Below the pieces are notes generated by a model, which did not search any database, had not been told where the DNA came from, and saw nothing but the letters and a program-made list of their open reading frames with translations. Positions 44,455 to 56,592 of a stretch of DNA of 64,000 nucleotides are shown here, piece by piece. The DNA is from Okapia johnstoni (lineage: Eukaryota > Chordata > Mammalia > Artiodactyla > Giraffidae). The stretch lies in NCBI GenBank assembly GCA_024291935.2, contig CM044309.1, positions 34,558,001 to 34,622,000 on the forward strand, written 5' to 3'. The position numbers and the translations under genes are program-made. Within the stretch, counting starts at the first letter, position 1, and every line of letters begins with the position of its first letter.

Positions 44455-45512
44455 CTTAGTCTTTTAAAAATTGTGTGGAATATTTGATTGGGTTATCTAC
44501 TTATTCATTTTACTATTGTGTTGTCAGATTTCTTATGTATTTTGGAAATTAATCACTTATTACTTATATTATTTTCAAAATTTTGTTTCCATTCTGTAGA
44601 CGGCCTTTCATTCTGTTAACTCTTTTCTGTGCAGAAACTTTTTAGTATGATATAGTCTCACTTGTCTAGTTCTGCTTTTGTTGCCTGTGCTTTTGGAATC
44701 ATATCCAAAAAAAATGGTGCAACAACTTTGGAAGGAACAACAAAGGAATTTTCTTGAAAAGTTAAAACTAGACCTACCATATGATCCAGCAATCTCATTT
44801 CTGAGTATACATCCAAATAAATGAAATCTGGATCTTAGGGAAATATCTTAATTCCCATGTTCATTGCAGCATTATTCACAACAAATAAGATTTACAAACA
44901 ACTTAACGGTCTACTGACAGACAGATGAATGGATAAAAAACATGTGGTAAATGGGCACAATGGAATATTATTCAGCCTTAAAATAAGACATCTTGTTATT
45001 TGTGACCACATAGCTGAACTTAGAGGCATTACGATAAGTGAAATAAACCAGTTATAGGAGGTCAAATACATGATTCTTCTTATATGAAGTATTTAAAATA
45101 GTCAAAATCATAGAAGCAGCAAGCAGGAAAGTGGCTGACAGAGTCTAGAGGGTAGGAGAAACAGAGAATTGTTCAATGGTTATAAAGTTTCAGTTATGCC
45201 AAATGAGTAAACTCTAGAGATCTGGTTTACAACATAGTGTCTAAGGTAACAGTGTGGTATTTGCACACTTTCAACTTTGTTGAATAGATAAATCTCATGT
45301 TAAATGCTCTTAAAACAAAAAGAGAAACAAATAAACCCTACAAAAACAAAGGGACACAGGTAACTTTAGAAGGTAATGGATATGTCTGTTACCTTCATTG
45401 TGATGATGGTATCATGGATGTTTGCATACGCCCAAATGCCATCAATTGTAGCCATCAATTGTACACATTAAATATGTGCAATTTTTGTATATGAATATAT
45501 CAATAAAGCTGT
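44455..45512 (+). mobile_element. L1 with 5' inversion (twin-priming structure)
   Basis: 44455-44715 is antisense L1 ORF2 ('tttctgtgcagaaactttt', 'gcttttgttgcctgtgcttt'), and from 44717 the L1 runs in sense orientation ('ggtgcaacaactttggaagg', 'catatgatccagcaatctc', 'gttcattgcagcattattc') to its 3' end at 45512 ('cagtaaagctg'-like 'caataaagctgttgaaa'). The inverted part lies upstream of the sense part in L1 order, with about 0.3 kb missing at the join. Confidence 0.85.
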
Positions 45513-45514
45513 TG

Positions 45515-45640
45515 AAATTGTGAAATGTTTGAAACTTACAGAAAAGTACAGAGAGTAATGTTGTTACCAACTCACATTTAGCTATTACCTAGTATTTTAA
45601 AATATTAACATTTTATCATATATTCCCTTTTCTTTGAATG
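45515..45640 (-). mobile_element. L1 3' UTR fragment
   Basis: 'aacttacagaaaagtacag', 'agagtaatgttg', 'attaacattttatcatata' are antisense L1M 3' UTR text. Confidence 0.55.
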
Positions 45641-45872
45641 AAATAACATATTTCGGAGAAGTTTAAGACTCCTGGCTACCTTCCTGCAATGTAACCTCCT
45701 CTCCCCACAGGGATAAAGCCAAATCTCCTGAATATTAGGTTTAAGGTTCCCATGCAGGAACTTTATGAGCAAAGAGAATCTCACTCATACTGTCATCAAT
45801 TTTATAAATAGGTAAACCACTGAATAGGACAAGAAAAGAAAAATAATACCTTTAAGATAGATATAAACATTT

Positions 45873-47215
45873 TGTTTCCAAAACAGTTCCAGCAGAACTA
45901 TTCAAATCCCTAAAGGATGAATAGGTTTTGCCAGCAAGGTTTTGCATTCATTATGACAGCAAATCTGGAAGACCCAGCAGTGGCCACAGGATTGGAAAAG
46001 GTCAATCCTCGTCCCAGTTCCCAAGAAGGGTAGTACTAAAGAATGTGCTAACCATTGGGCAATCTCACTCATCTCCCATGCTAGTAAAGTCATGCTTAAA
46101 ATCTTGCATGCTAGGCTTCAGCATTATGTGAACCAAGAACTTCCAACTGTCCAAGCAGAGTTTAGAAAAGGAAGAGGAACTAGAGATCAAATTGCCAACA
46201 TCTGCTGGATTGTAGAGAAAGCAAGGGAATTTCAGGAAAACATCTATCTGTTTCATGGACTAAAGCCTTTGACTGTGTGGATCGTGACAAACTGTGGAAA
46301 GCTCTTAGAGAGATGGGAACACCAGACCATCTTACCTGTCTCCTGAGAAACCTCTATACAGGTCAAGAAGCAACAGTTAGAACCCTGTATGGAACAACTT
46401 GTTGGTTCAAGATTGAGAAAGGAATACTGCAGGGCTGTCTGCGGTTACCCTGCTTGTCTAAACTATATACTGAGCACATCATGAGAAATGCCGGGCTGGA
46501 GGAGTTACAAGCTGAAATCAAGATAGGTGGGAGAAATATCAACAACCTCAGATATGTGGATGATACAACTCTACTGGCAGAAAGCGAAGAGAAACTAAAA
46601 AACCTCTTGATGAGGGTGAAGGAGGAGAGTGAAAGAGTGGCTGAAGATTAAATATAAAAGAAAACTAAGATCATGGCATCTGGCCCCATTACTGCATGGC
46701 AAATGGAAGGGGAAAAGGTGGAAGTCGTGACAGATTTCCTCTTCTTGGGCTCTAAAATCACTGTGGATGATGACTGCAGCCATGAAATCAGAAGATGATT
46801 GCTTCTTGGCAAGAAAGTGATGACAAACCTAGACAGTGTGTTGAAAAGCAGAGAAATTACTCTGCTGACAAAGGTCCATGTAGTCAAGGCTATGGTCTTC
46901 CTAGTGATCATGTATGTGAGAGCTGGACTATAAAGAAGGCAGAATGCCAAAGAATTGATGCCTTTGAACTATGGTGCTGGAGAAGACTCTTGAGAGTCCC
47001 TTGGACAGCAAGGAGGTCAAACCAGTCAATCTTAAAGGAAATCAACCCTGAATATTCACTGGAAGGACTGATGCTGAAGCTTCAGTATTTTAGTCATCCG
47101 ATACAATGAACATGAACTTGGATAAACTCCGGGAGATGGTGAGGAACAGGGAGGCCTGGCATTCTGCAGTCCATGGGGTCACAAAGAGTCAGACATGACT
47201 GGCCGACTGAACAAC
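45873..47215 (+). mobile_element. BovB LINE, old 5'-truncated copy
   Basis: 1.34 kb, reaching further upstream than the other copies (text before 'cccagttcccaagaagggtag'). Ends with 'gactggccgactgaacaacaac'. Many indels; about 100 bases of the tail region before 47100 are deleted. Confidence 0.93.
46092..47109 (+). pseudogene. BovB reverse transcriptase relic with YVDD
   Basis: Three broken frames. 46092-46346 has QARLQ-like text, [11 protein letters not shown] and a deletion that removes FIDYA of motif A. 46277-46651 has DKLWKALREMG, a degraded motif B (LQGCLRLP) and YVDD in place of YADD (residues 93-96, 46553-46564). 46795-47109 has [27 protein letters not shown]. Decay exceeds that of the 35 kb copy, so it is an older insertion. 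Confidence 0.9.
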
Positions 47216-47289
47216 AACTACAAACATTTTGTTAGGCTATGCATTTTTTAGGCTTTTATTCCCATTGATTTAATGAGCCATAGTCACAC

Positions 47290-47460
47290 TCTTCCTACTC
47301 AAACTATGGTCCATGGACCAGAGAAAGGGAATCTCCTGGGACAGTGTGTGTTAGAAATGCTAAATCTCAGGTTCCACTCCCAATTGACTAGAGTAGAACC
47401 TGCATTTTAATGATAACACTAGAAGATTTGTATGCATATTAAAGTTTGAAAAACACAGGT
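47290..47460 (+). mobile_element. MER5A-like hAT element
   Basis: 'aaactatggtccatggacc', 'gttagaaatgctaaatctc', 'aggttccactcccaattg', 'gcatattaaagtttgaaaaa' are collinear with MER5A-type MITEs. Confidence 0.75.
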
Positions 47461-48030
47461 CTAGAGCAGCTACACTGAATTTCCGTGTCTCAGCAGGCTG
47501 ATGGATCATGATGAGCTGTGAGGTGAATACAAATACACTGTTACTAATAATAAAGATACAACTTTTGGAAAGATTTTAAAATAGAGCAAATTTGAAGTAC
47601 TTCACACAGTGCCCTCATGCAAACTGATGTGCATTTCCTGAGTGGGAAGCTAAGAATTGAGATGGGTCCCTAGAGATAGAGATGTGTGTATCACCATGTT
47701 ACAAATATCTCAGTAATTGTTTTGGAATGCTGTGGGGATAATCATGTGCTCCGTGGCTATCGGAGAGTAAGTTGGTGACTGTAGTAGAGTTATCCCATGG
47801 AATGAATAATCCAGTGCTAACTGTTCTCAGAGAGAATCATTCCATCATTGAACAAATATTCGTTCATCCCTTACACAAGCCACTTCCTCTGCTAAACCCC
47901 AGAGAACAGTGGGGAACACCATAGACACAATGCCTGCTTTACAGTTTCTCAAGGGAGGTAGATATTTAAGAAGAGATTGGTCAGTTACTCTCAGGGGAAG
48001 AAAGGTATGAGTCTTATGAAGCAAGCTAAC
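47461..48030. other. mostly unique DNA, L2-like trace
   Basis: 47825-47960 ('cattgaacaaatattcg...cagtggggaacacc' in outline) resembles an antisense L2 segment. The rest holds no recognised feature. Confidence 0.35.
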
Positions 48031-48112
48031 TAGGCAGATAGATAGATAGAAAACAGATAGATAGATGATAGACTGATAGATAATATATAGTAGATTGATA
48101 AATAGAAGATAC
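48031..48112. repeat. (GATA)n imperfect microsatellite
   Basis: Repeated 'gata' units with interruptions ('aaaac', 'gact', 'aatat'). Confidence 0.93.
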
Positions 48113-48467
48113 ACAGAGACAGAGAGGATGAGAAAATACAGCAGAGGTACTTGCTGGAGTCTGTGTGCTGGATCCAGGGATTAGAAGCATTTGAAAAGTT
48201 CGAAGAGAAATGTCTGGTTTTAACAGAATAAGTGAAATTCTTAGAACATGCAGATGCAAAGCGAAACCAGACAGCAGAACTTTGTGGGCACTGGCTCTAA
48301 TAAGATCATCAGACATATCAGATTTTTAAAAAACTATGTATTTAATATGATTAGACATAACAGTTCAATAGAGCAGTATGTTATTTGTGAACTGGCTCAT
48401 GGAAACTATGATTCAAACATTATTCAGATTTCTCAAGACTTAGTTTCTGAGTCTTTCAGAAGCAATT
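48113..48467. other. unique DNA
   Basis: An 83-codon frame (48248-48499) and antisense frames show no domain. No repeat recognised. Confidence 0.4.
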
Positions 48468-49740
48468 ATGCTGTCGTTCAGCCGCTAAGTTATTTCTGAC
48501 TCTTTTTGACACCCTGGACTGCAGAATTCCAGGCTCCTCTGTCCTTCACTGTCTCCCAGAGTTTGCTCAAAATCATGTCCGTTGAATCAGTGATGCTATC
48601 TAACCATCTCATCCTCTGTCATTCCCTTCTCTTTTGCCTTCAGTCTTTCCCAGCATCAGGGTCTTTTCCAATGGATCGACTTTTCGCATCAGGTGGCCAA
48701 ACAATTGGAGCTTCAGCTTCAGCATCAGTCCTTCCAGTAAATATTCAGGGTTGATTTCCTTTAGGATTGACTGGTTTGATCTTGCTATCCAAGGGACTCT
48801 CAAGAGTCTTCTCCAGCACCACAGTTTAAAGGCATCAATTCTTCAGGGCTTGGCCTTCTTTATGGTTCAACTCTCACATCTGTATATGACTACTGGAAAA
48901 ATCACAGCTTCGATTATGTGAACCTTTCTCAGCAAAGTGATGTCTCTGCTTTTTAATACCCGTCTAGGTTTGTCATAGTTTTCCTTCCAAGGAGCAAGTG
49001 CCTTTTAATTTCATGGCCTCAGTCACTGTCTACAGTGATTTTGGAGCCCAAGAAAATAAAATCTGTCACTGCTTCCACGTTTTTCCCATCTATTTGCCAT
49101 GAAATAATGGGATCATTGCCATGATGTTAGTTTTTTTAATGATGAATTTCAGGCCAGCTTTTTCACTCTCCTCTTTCACCTTCATCAAGAGGCTCTTTAG
49201 TTCCTTTTCACTTTCTGCCGTTAGAGTGGGGTCATCTGCATATCTGAGGTTGTTGATATTCCTCCTGGCAATCTTGATTCCAGCATGTGATTCATGCAGC
49301 CTGACATTTCACATGATGTATTTTTCATAGAAGTTAAATAAGCAGGGTGACTATATACAGCCTTGATGTACTCCTTTCCCAATTTTGAACCAGCCTGTTG
49401 TTTCATGTCTGGTTCTAACTGTTGCTTCTTGACCTGCATTCAGATTCCTCAGGAAACTGGTAAGATGGTCTGGTACTCCCATCTCTTTAAGAATTTTCCA
49501 TAGTTTGTCATCATCCGTGCAGTCAAAGGTTTTAGTGTAGTCAATGAAGCAGGAGTACCTATTTTTCTGGAACTCCTTTGCTTTTTCTATGATCCAATGA
49601 ATGTTGGCAATCTGATCTCTGGTTCCTCTGTCTCTTTGAAACCCAGCTTGTACACCTGAAAGTTCTTGGTTCACGTCTTGCTGAAGACTAGCTTGAAGGA
49701 TTTTGAGAATAATCTTGCTAGTATGTGAAATGAGCAAAGC
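48468..49740 (-). mobile_element. BovB LINE, 5'-truncated minus-strand copy
   Basis: 1.27 kb from the ALISHTSK region (49735) to the 3' end at about 48470 ('gtcgttcagccgctaag'). Several small deletions. Divergence similar to the 46 kb copy. Confidence 0.94.
48609..49737 (-). pseudogene. BovB reverse transcriptase relic
   Basis: First open part (49737-49351, 128 codons) has [19 protein letters not shown], motif A FIDYTKTFD (64-72) and KGVHQGCI of motif B, then a stop where LSP should follow. YADD is still readable in another frame near 49230. The tail frame at 48609-48803 holds [26 protein letters not shown] (quoted in part) and [14 protein letters not shown]. At least three frame changes: non-functional. 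Confidence 0.9.
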
Positions 49741-51835
49741 AGTTTTAGTTTAATTGTAAGTTGAACCCTAGACTTTTTCCCTGGTGCATAAAGCTGAAAG
49801 CTCCCACTCTCTGTCTCTTTCTCAAGGGTCTCACAGGGGAGTCCCAAATTTCTTTTATTTGAAAACATGATGACAACAAAGCTAATTTTTTAAAAATGTA
49901 TTCTCTTCTATCTACTACTGCTAATTTCCCAGATTATCACTGTGGCAGAGAGGCAAGAAGAGAGGAGGGAAGCACTCAGACTGCCTTGCCTGGTATTAGG
50001 GATTAACAATGTAATGATGTCAGGAAAATACTGTATACATATGTTATTATATACAATCTATTATGTAATATATTGCTATATATATGTTATATAATGTATA
50101 TATTATAAATAATGTATATATAATACATACATGTATAAATAATGTGTGCGTGTTCTCCTGATATTTTCTTTTACTCAGTGGTCCTTCTGTCATTCCAATT
50201 TTATCACTTCCTTGGAGAAAGAGTAGACAGCAGAGGAAAAAAAACTCTGGGTTTTCCTCTGGGTTTTGAATTTCAAAATCTAGCTCCACCTTCAGAAGAA
50301 AAAGCTATGAACATTACGTTTAAGAGGCCCTCATATAAAAACAAACAAACAAGCAAACACATCAGTCTTCCCTGATGATTGAATTAGATGAAAGTCCTTT
50401 GCGTGTGAGACAGAGAGTCAGAAGAGAAGTGAGAAGTGCCCTGGGTCCTGAACAAGGTGGAGGGTGAGGGGCTATTTCCTGTGCTTCCTACAAGGCCACG
50501 CCTTGGGAAGATAATAAAAATCACAGATATGTTTGAGGGGCCAAGAGCAAAGACATCCTGGATCTTGATTCCCAGGCAGAGTTGGGGAGGTGGCAGAACC
50601 CCAGAGAGGGAATGCCTTCACAATGGGTCTAGGCAGGGGGCCCTTAGTCAGCCCAGGGGACTTGCACTTCTCCTGTATAATAAAGTACAAACGAATAATT
50701 CTGATTTTTCAAAGTGGTGCAGAAGTTAGATGGTGCTGCAGGTATTTTAATTTTCATGGTGGGCACTGGTATGGAAGCTCTAGGATGAATGTATGAAACC
50801 ACGGAAATTCCTAGACAGCTGAGGATGAGCTAGACCTAAGGGCAGCTGCAGAGAGGAAGCGTGGATGACACTGACCCATTTGGAGGACTGATGGCCTGTG
50901 ATCAGATGGGAACAGACTCTCATTTGATGCCTGATGCATGTGCTCCCAGGTCATATTTCACCCTTAGTACTCTGTAGACCCTGTGGAATTTGTGTGTAAC
51001 CTCAAAATAGGGAGGGTACTAAAATGCTTAAAATTCAGTTTCTTTCACTCAGTAGAATGAGGACTCAAAGTATAAATTCAGTATATACGGTAGTTACAAA
51101 GTATATAATTCAGTAACTAAAAAACAGTTACATTTCTTCATGATCAAAATTATACCTAAAGTTTGTGCTTTTCACAGTAGCTTTCTCAACATTTGTGTGG
51201 GATTGAGTTTGGGGATGATGTATATTTAGAGGAGAAAGGAGTTGTCTCTTTTCTCTTGCGTTCTTAACTTAGGGTATTGTGTTATCTATGGTAGAAGCAT
51301 TTCTGTTTCTGCAGTACACTGAGTCTTTTCCAAATTTGTCCATCAATCTGTCCTTTCTCCATTGCTGACCACTGCCTAGAAATAATGTCCAAGGACACCC
51401 TCAATCTCAGATAATACTGTTTCTCACAGAACTCTGCCAGTATAAAATATTCTATCAGCTCCCAAACCCAATTGCCTTCCTTTCTGAGGTCCAAGTTATT
51501 CTGGAGGCAAAGATGCAGAAACTTTTGAGCTTAGGAAATGAATACCAAATATGTATAGAGAGGAAAGAGATGGAGAAAATATAGGCAAACATGAAAAAAG
51601 ATGGAAGAATTGAGCTGGAGAGAAGGGAGAAAGCAGAAATGTGAGCACAGATTTTCTCGTTGAGGTTGTAAACCAGCTTGTTCAGCAGTCATTTTTCCTG
51701 CCAGAAGGAATATATTTTTGGTGTGATTGTGCTGTCAAGTATATGCCATATGCAGAGGCTTTGGTGTGAACATGGGAGCATTTAGGAGCAAAGTTTAATT
51801 TTCTGGGGGAGATGGGATGCTCTTTGCCTTTTTAT
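49741..51835. other. unique DNA, 2.1 kb
   Basis: 50036-50140 is AT-rich microsatellite-like. 50420-50720 is GC-richer with overlapping 97- and 72-codon frames and an 'aataaag' hexamer-like site at 50690; no domain or splice framework is recognised. The rest is ordinary AT-rich DNA. Confidence 0.4.
50036..50140. repeat. AT-rich imperfect microsatellite
   Basis: TATA/ATAAT mixture with 'tatatatatgttatataatg' type text, not a clean unit. Confidence 0.85.
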
Positions 51836-52046
51836 TTATTTTTTTTAAAGTTTATTTGTTTATTTATTTTTTGTTGTGGATCATTTTTTAAAGTCTTCAT
51901 TGAATTTATTTCAATATTGTTTCTGCTTTATGTTTTGGTTTCTTGGCCACAAGGCATATGGGATCTTAGCTCCCCAACCAGGGATTGAGCTTGCACCTCC
52001 TGCATTGGAAGGCGAAGTCTTAACCACTGGACTGCCAGGGAAGTCC
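51836..52046 (-). mobile_element. CHR-type SINE
   Basis: Plus-strand reading: T-rich tail, 'attgtttctgctttatg', 'ggcatatgggatcttagc', 'ccaaccagggattgagc', and 'actggactgccagggaagtc' as the antisense head. Confidence 0.88.
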
Positions 52047-52177
52047 CTGTATTTGCTTTTTTAAAGCCTTTGTCCTTTGTTGAGGTGGGTGTTGCTGCAT
52101 GGAACCCTTACTATGCTGCTCTGCTCTTGCATCTCTGGCTGCTTGGCTACTCTTTTGCCAGATGGTAATCATAGAGT

Positions 52178-52388
52178 GGGCCTCCCTAGTGGCTTAGTGG
52201 TAAAGAATCTGTCTGCAAGACAGCAGACGCAGGTTCGATCCCTGGGTGGGGAAGATACCCTGGAGCAGGAAATGGCAACCCATTTCAATATTCTTGCCTG
52301 GAAAATTTCATGAACAGGGGAGCCTGGCAGCCTACAGTCCATGGGGTCGCAAAAGGGTTGGACATGACTCAGCGACTAAACAACAACC
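52178..52388 (+). mobile_element. Bov-tA SINE
   Basis: Complete: 'cctccctagtggcttagtgg' head, body to 'catgactcagcgactaaac' with an AAC tail. Confidence 0.93.
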
Positions 52389-52964
52389 AGAGAGCAGCAC
52401 ACGGGCACCATTTCTATACTCAGAGCACCAGAAGCTATTGTTGTAATGATAGTGGGAGCCCCCGTGTCTCTCTTCCAGTGAAGTTTGCCATGTGTGTTCA
52501 CTATGGAGACTGCCTGCCACTTCCCCACTGAATTTAATAGGGTGCTTGGAGTGGTGGGGCCACACGTCATGGAGAAGACTTGTGGACAACCTTCCATGGC
52601 ACTCACATTCACCAGGGGAATCACGCTTGGTTTGTTTGTGTCTAAGGTCGATGCTTGTCTAGAAACCAAAACCACAGCACCACTTAGAACAATTTAGAGT
52701 GGTCGATGGCAAACCCTGAGGAGATGGTGAGGAAGGAGAAGAGGTGTGTGTTCCAGGGACCTCTGGCTGCAGCTTTGGCCTGTGTGGAGAAGCCAGCTCA
52801 GCACTGTCTGCAGCGTGGCACTGACTCAAGCTCTGGTATCGAGTTTCTCACTCTAGGGAGCACTAAAACAATACAGCTGAGTGGAGAGCTTGGGTGGAGG
52901 TGGGAGGGAACAGAAGGGGCTCCGTCAACCTGGGAGATGCTGCTCTATTTTGTTTGCTGAATTT
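52389..52964. other. unique, moderately GC-rich DNA
   Basis: Several overlapping frames (70-99 codons) on both strands in 52332-52960. None carries a recognisable domain and no consistent codon signal stands out. Confidence 0.4.
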
Positions 52965-53030
52965 CTGTCACCACACCCTGAACATACACTGTTCATTATA
53001 CATTTGTTGAATGAATAAATAGTTTGGGGT
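52965..53030 (+). mobile_element. L2-like 3' tip (tentative)
   Basis: 'catttgttgaatgaataaat' is the classic L2/MIR3-style end. Confidence 0.35.
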
Positions 53031-53053
53031 GAAATGGTTAATTCTACTATAGT

Positions 53054-53170
53054 TGGAGAAGGAAATGGCAAACCACTCCAGTATTCTTGCCTGGAAAATT
53101 CCATGGACAGAGAAGCCTGGTGGACTGTAGTCCATGGGGGTCACAAAGATCCGACTGACGAACTGATCAC
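53054..53170 (+). mobile_element. Bov-A monomer SINE
   Basis: 'ttggagaaggaaatggcaaa' to 'cacaaagatccgactgacg' without a tRNA head. Short flanking 'actata'/'actatg'. Confidence 0.88.
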
Positions 53171-53347
53171 ACTATGCTTTCATAATTAAATAATTGTTCA
53201 TAATAGGTCTATAAACAGTCAGTCTATTTTTTTATCTGCAATTCTTTTATTTTTTTTATGACCAAATTGTCTAACAATTTTACTGATAACTCAGCCATGA
53301 TGGTCAGACAGAAATCTGGTTGATAAAAATAACTATGGGTCCGATAA

Positions 53348-53610
53348 TTCTGTGAACTTTTTTTTTTAATTATTGTAGTATAATCGCTTTACAATGTTGT
53401 GTTAGTTTCTGTTGTACAACAAAGTAAATCAGCCATATGTATACATATACCCTCTCCCTCCTGAACCTCCGTACCCCACCTTCATCTCATCCCACCCCTT
53501 CTAGGTCATCATAGAATACTGAGCTGAGCTCCCTGTGCTATACAGCAATTTCCCATTTAACACATGGTAGTGTATATATGTCAGTGCTACTCTGTGAATG
53601 TTTTTGTATT
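53348..53610 (-). mobile_element. artiodactyl L1 3' end
   Basis: T-run, then antisense 3' UTR: 'ttgtagtataatcgctttac', 'agtttctgttgtacaaca', 'gctgagctccctgtgctata', 'ggtagtgtatatatgtcag'. Confidence 0.85.
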
Positions 53611-55279
53611 TCTGAGAGCATGTTCTCAGGCCCTAGAAAAGGAAATCTGCATACATGGCAAGGTAATCCCCATTTTCTCTCCTCCACAGGGAAGCATTTG
53701 GAGTTCGAGAGGTTTCATTCAGTGACTGCAGTCTCTGTGATCTGATGGTGCAGATGCAGCCATTATTCCTTTATGTGAGAAGAGAGGGCTTTGCGGCAAG
53801 AATGCAGGGCAAGAGGAAGTAGCAGTCCTTGGACACAATAGTGCCAAGGTCTCATTCTCAAAGAGCAGAAGGAAAACCCTGTGAAAGGGAAGAATGTGCT
53901 CTTCTCTTAGGAGATTGGACTCCCTTTTCTCATGTGATTGTAGAGGAGCTGGACTGCTGCCATTACTAGGAAAGAGCTTCTACTGGCTTCTACTTATGGG
54001 TGCAGAGCTCATGGTTTTCCTCAGTATCAGCAGAAGCCTGAGCAAGAGAAAACTTCCATTAACATTTGGCTAAGGTCTGTGCTGGCAGAGTCTGCAAGAC
54101 GCAAGATGAGGTAAATACATCAACAGACTTGTTCTGTCTGAGAGACAGCATTTTTCCGGAAGTGGAGGGGCTTCTGGGGATGGGGAGCTTTCTGAGGGGA
54201 GAGGGGATGAAAGGATCCCTGTGGGAGGACTGCTAGGGAGATGAGGTTAGGGTGCAAGGGTATTCCCATGAGGGGTGGTTTCCCTAACGGCTTGGATGGA
54301 GAAGCTGTATTTTCAAGGAAATGAGTTAAATTAGGTTATGACTCCTGGTCCTATGTTGTTCTCCTTTTTGATGCTTACTTGATATTTCTGTAAAAGATTA
54401 TTCAGACCTCTGCTGGATCTCAATGGCAGAGGATCTTCCCTTGGCTGTCTCACCTCATAGGTTACCAGACATAAGATACTGACGGGCAGATAACCCCAGA
54501 GAGCTCTTAAAGCCCATTCTATAAACTTCCCTTCCCAAGACAGGCAGTTGATGTGCATTAATCCACCTTTCAAGATAAAACCAGGGTTCTCTGCACCTTC
54601 TAGTACCTAGAAATCCATCTTCCACTCTCTTTGCTGAAGACTATGGTATTGTACGGGTCTGAGGGATTCACACATCAGAATTTTTATTACTTGTAGTTTC
54701 AAGGAAACTGAAACTTAAAGAGAGCATTAGCCTTTCTTTTTCTGTCTAAATTATACCCTGAAATGATATTCCTAAATGAGAATTTCAAATATCCTAAAAT
54801 AAAAGAAGATAAAATTGGAAAAATTAAAAAAAAATCTATTTTGTGCAAGCCGTTAGAATTTCATTAGGCAAATTTCTGTTTACTTTAGACTTCTTTTTCA
54901 TTTCATATATATTGGCTATGTGGCCTTATTTTCCAGATCATTTTCACAAGCATTTTGTGTACCTTTAAGCTGGTATTTTTCTTTGCATGTATTCAGTGCC
55001 TTTTTTTTTTCTTTCTTTAGTGGGAAGCCAGAAGTATTATATACATTATATAATCACATGTGACACTGCTTGGATATTACAAATACAGTTGACAGGCCCT
55101 CATCAACTTGTTATCCTGCCTGTACAGTGAAAACATGAGATCAGTCTGTTATTTGAATCTAGTTCCTTCTTATCATTTATCCTCTTTTGTAGGCAATTGA
55201 TGTTTCCTTAGCAACAATATTAAGTTAAATAGTTACTCAAGGACTTTCTTCAAGGGCTGTATTCATTTTCATCTTTTAA
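53611..55279. other. unique DNA, 1.7 kb
   Basis: A good-looking acceptor tract (pyrimidine run then 'ccacag', 53690) occurs in 53640-53700, but no matching exon can be closed. An 80-codon minus-strand frame (54331-54573) has no domain. The 54100-54330 part is G-rich. Confidence 0.4.
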
Positions 55280-55345
55280 GATTCATGTCAATGTATGGCA
55301 AAACAAATACAATATTGTAAAGTTAAAAAATAGAAAATAAACTAA
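55280..55345 (+). mobile_element. ruminant L1 3' tip
   Basis: 'gtcaatgtatggcaaaacaa' then 'atacaatattgtaaagtta' and an A-rich tail: the last 60 bases of a young L1. Confidence 0.75.
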
Positions 55346-55689
55346 TTAAAAAAATTTTCTTTCCATAAGTTTGTTTTATTAATTATGGTCTTTGTCTTAA
55401 AGTACTGGTTGTTTTTAGTGTTGCTCTCACATTCACAATTTGCAGGGAAATCAATTGTTAAACCTCTAGAATTTCATCTAATGCATGTCATATGGTCACT
55501 TGGCTGATGGAAGGGACTCTTCATGGTACTTTAAGTATGCTTTTTAATTGCATGAAAAAGACTCCAATATTTGCAAATGTAACTCTTAAACCCAATCATC
55601 TTGAAGTTAGCTTAATCAATAAGTAAGCAGAATACTGGGGACAATTATTTTTTGTATAAATTGGTTGTTTCTTAAAATTAATCTGATTA
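55346..55689. other. unique AT-rich DNA
   Basis: Nothing recognised. Confidence 0.4.
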
Positions 55690-56592
55690 GAGAAAAGATA
55701 ATCTTCAACAAACGCTTTTGGAAAAACTGGACATCTACATGCAAGAGAATGAATCTAGACCACTATCTTATACGATACACAAAAATAAACTCATTATGTA
55801 TTTAAGACTTAAACATAAGACCTGAAACCATAAATGAAACCGTAAAACTCCTAGAAGGAAAACATAGGCAGTATGCACTTTGAATCAGCCTTAGCAATAT
55901 CTTTCCGTATATGTCTTCTCAACAACGGAAACAAAGTACAAATAAACAAATGGGACTACATCAAACTAAAAAGCTTCTGCACAGCAAGAAAAAAAGAAAA
56001 CCAAAACCATCAACAAAACGAAAAGACAATCTATTGAGTGGGAGAAGACATTTAAAAAATATTTATCCTGTAAGGGATTAATATCCAAGATAAACACAGA
56101 ACTCATACAACAACAAAAAACTAATAACCCAAATGAAAAATGGGCAGATGACCTTCTTTTCCAAAGAAGACACAGAGTTGACCAACTGGCTCATGAAAAG
56201 ATGTTCAACATCACCACTAAGGAAATCAAAAACATAATGAAACGTCACTTCATACCTGTTAGAATGGCTATTATCAACAGGCCAAGAAATAACAAGTGTT
56301 GAAGAAGATGTGGAGAAAAGAAATCCTTGTACATTCTTGGTGTGAGTGTAAACTGGTACAGCCACTATGGAAAACAATATGGAGGTTTCTCAAAAAATTA
56401 AGAAGTACCATGTAATCCAGCTATTCCACTTCTGCATATTTATCCAAAGAAAACAAAAACACTAATTCAAAAAGGTATATAAATCCCCATGTTCATTGCA
56501 GCATTATTTACAATAGCCAAGACATGGAAAAGCCTAAGTGCCCATTGATGAATGAATAAAGTGCCCATTGATGAATAAAGAAGATATTTTAT

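Noticed and set aside
53640..53700. Short exon between 'gcaaggtaatc' and 'ccacagggaag'
   Set aside because: Donor precedes acceptor by only about 25 bases, which is too short for a mammalian intron, and no flanking exons could be closed.
56078..56377. 99-codon minus-strand frame
   Set aside because: Antisense of L1 ORF2.
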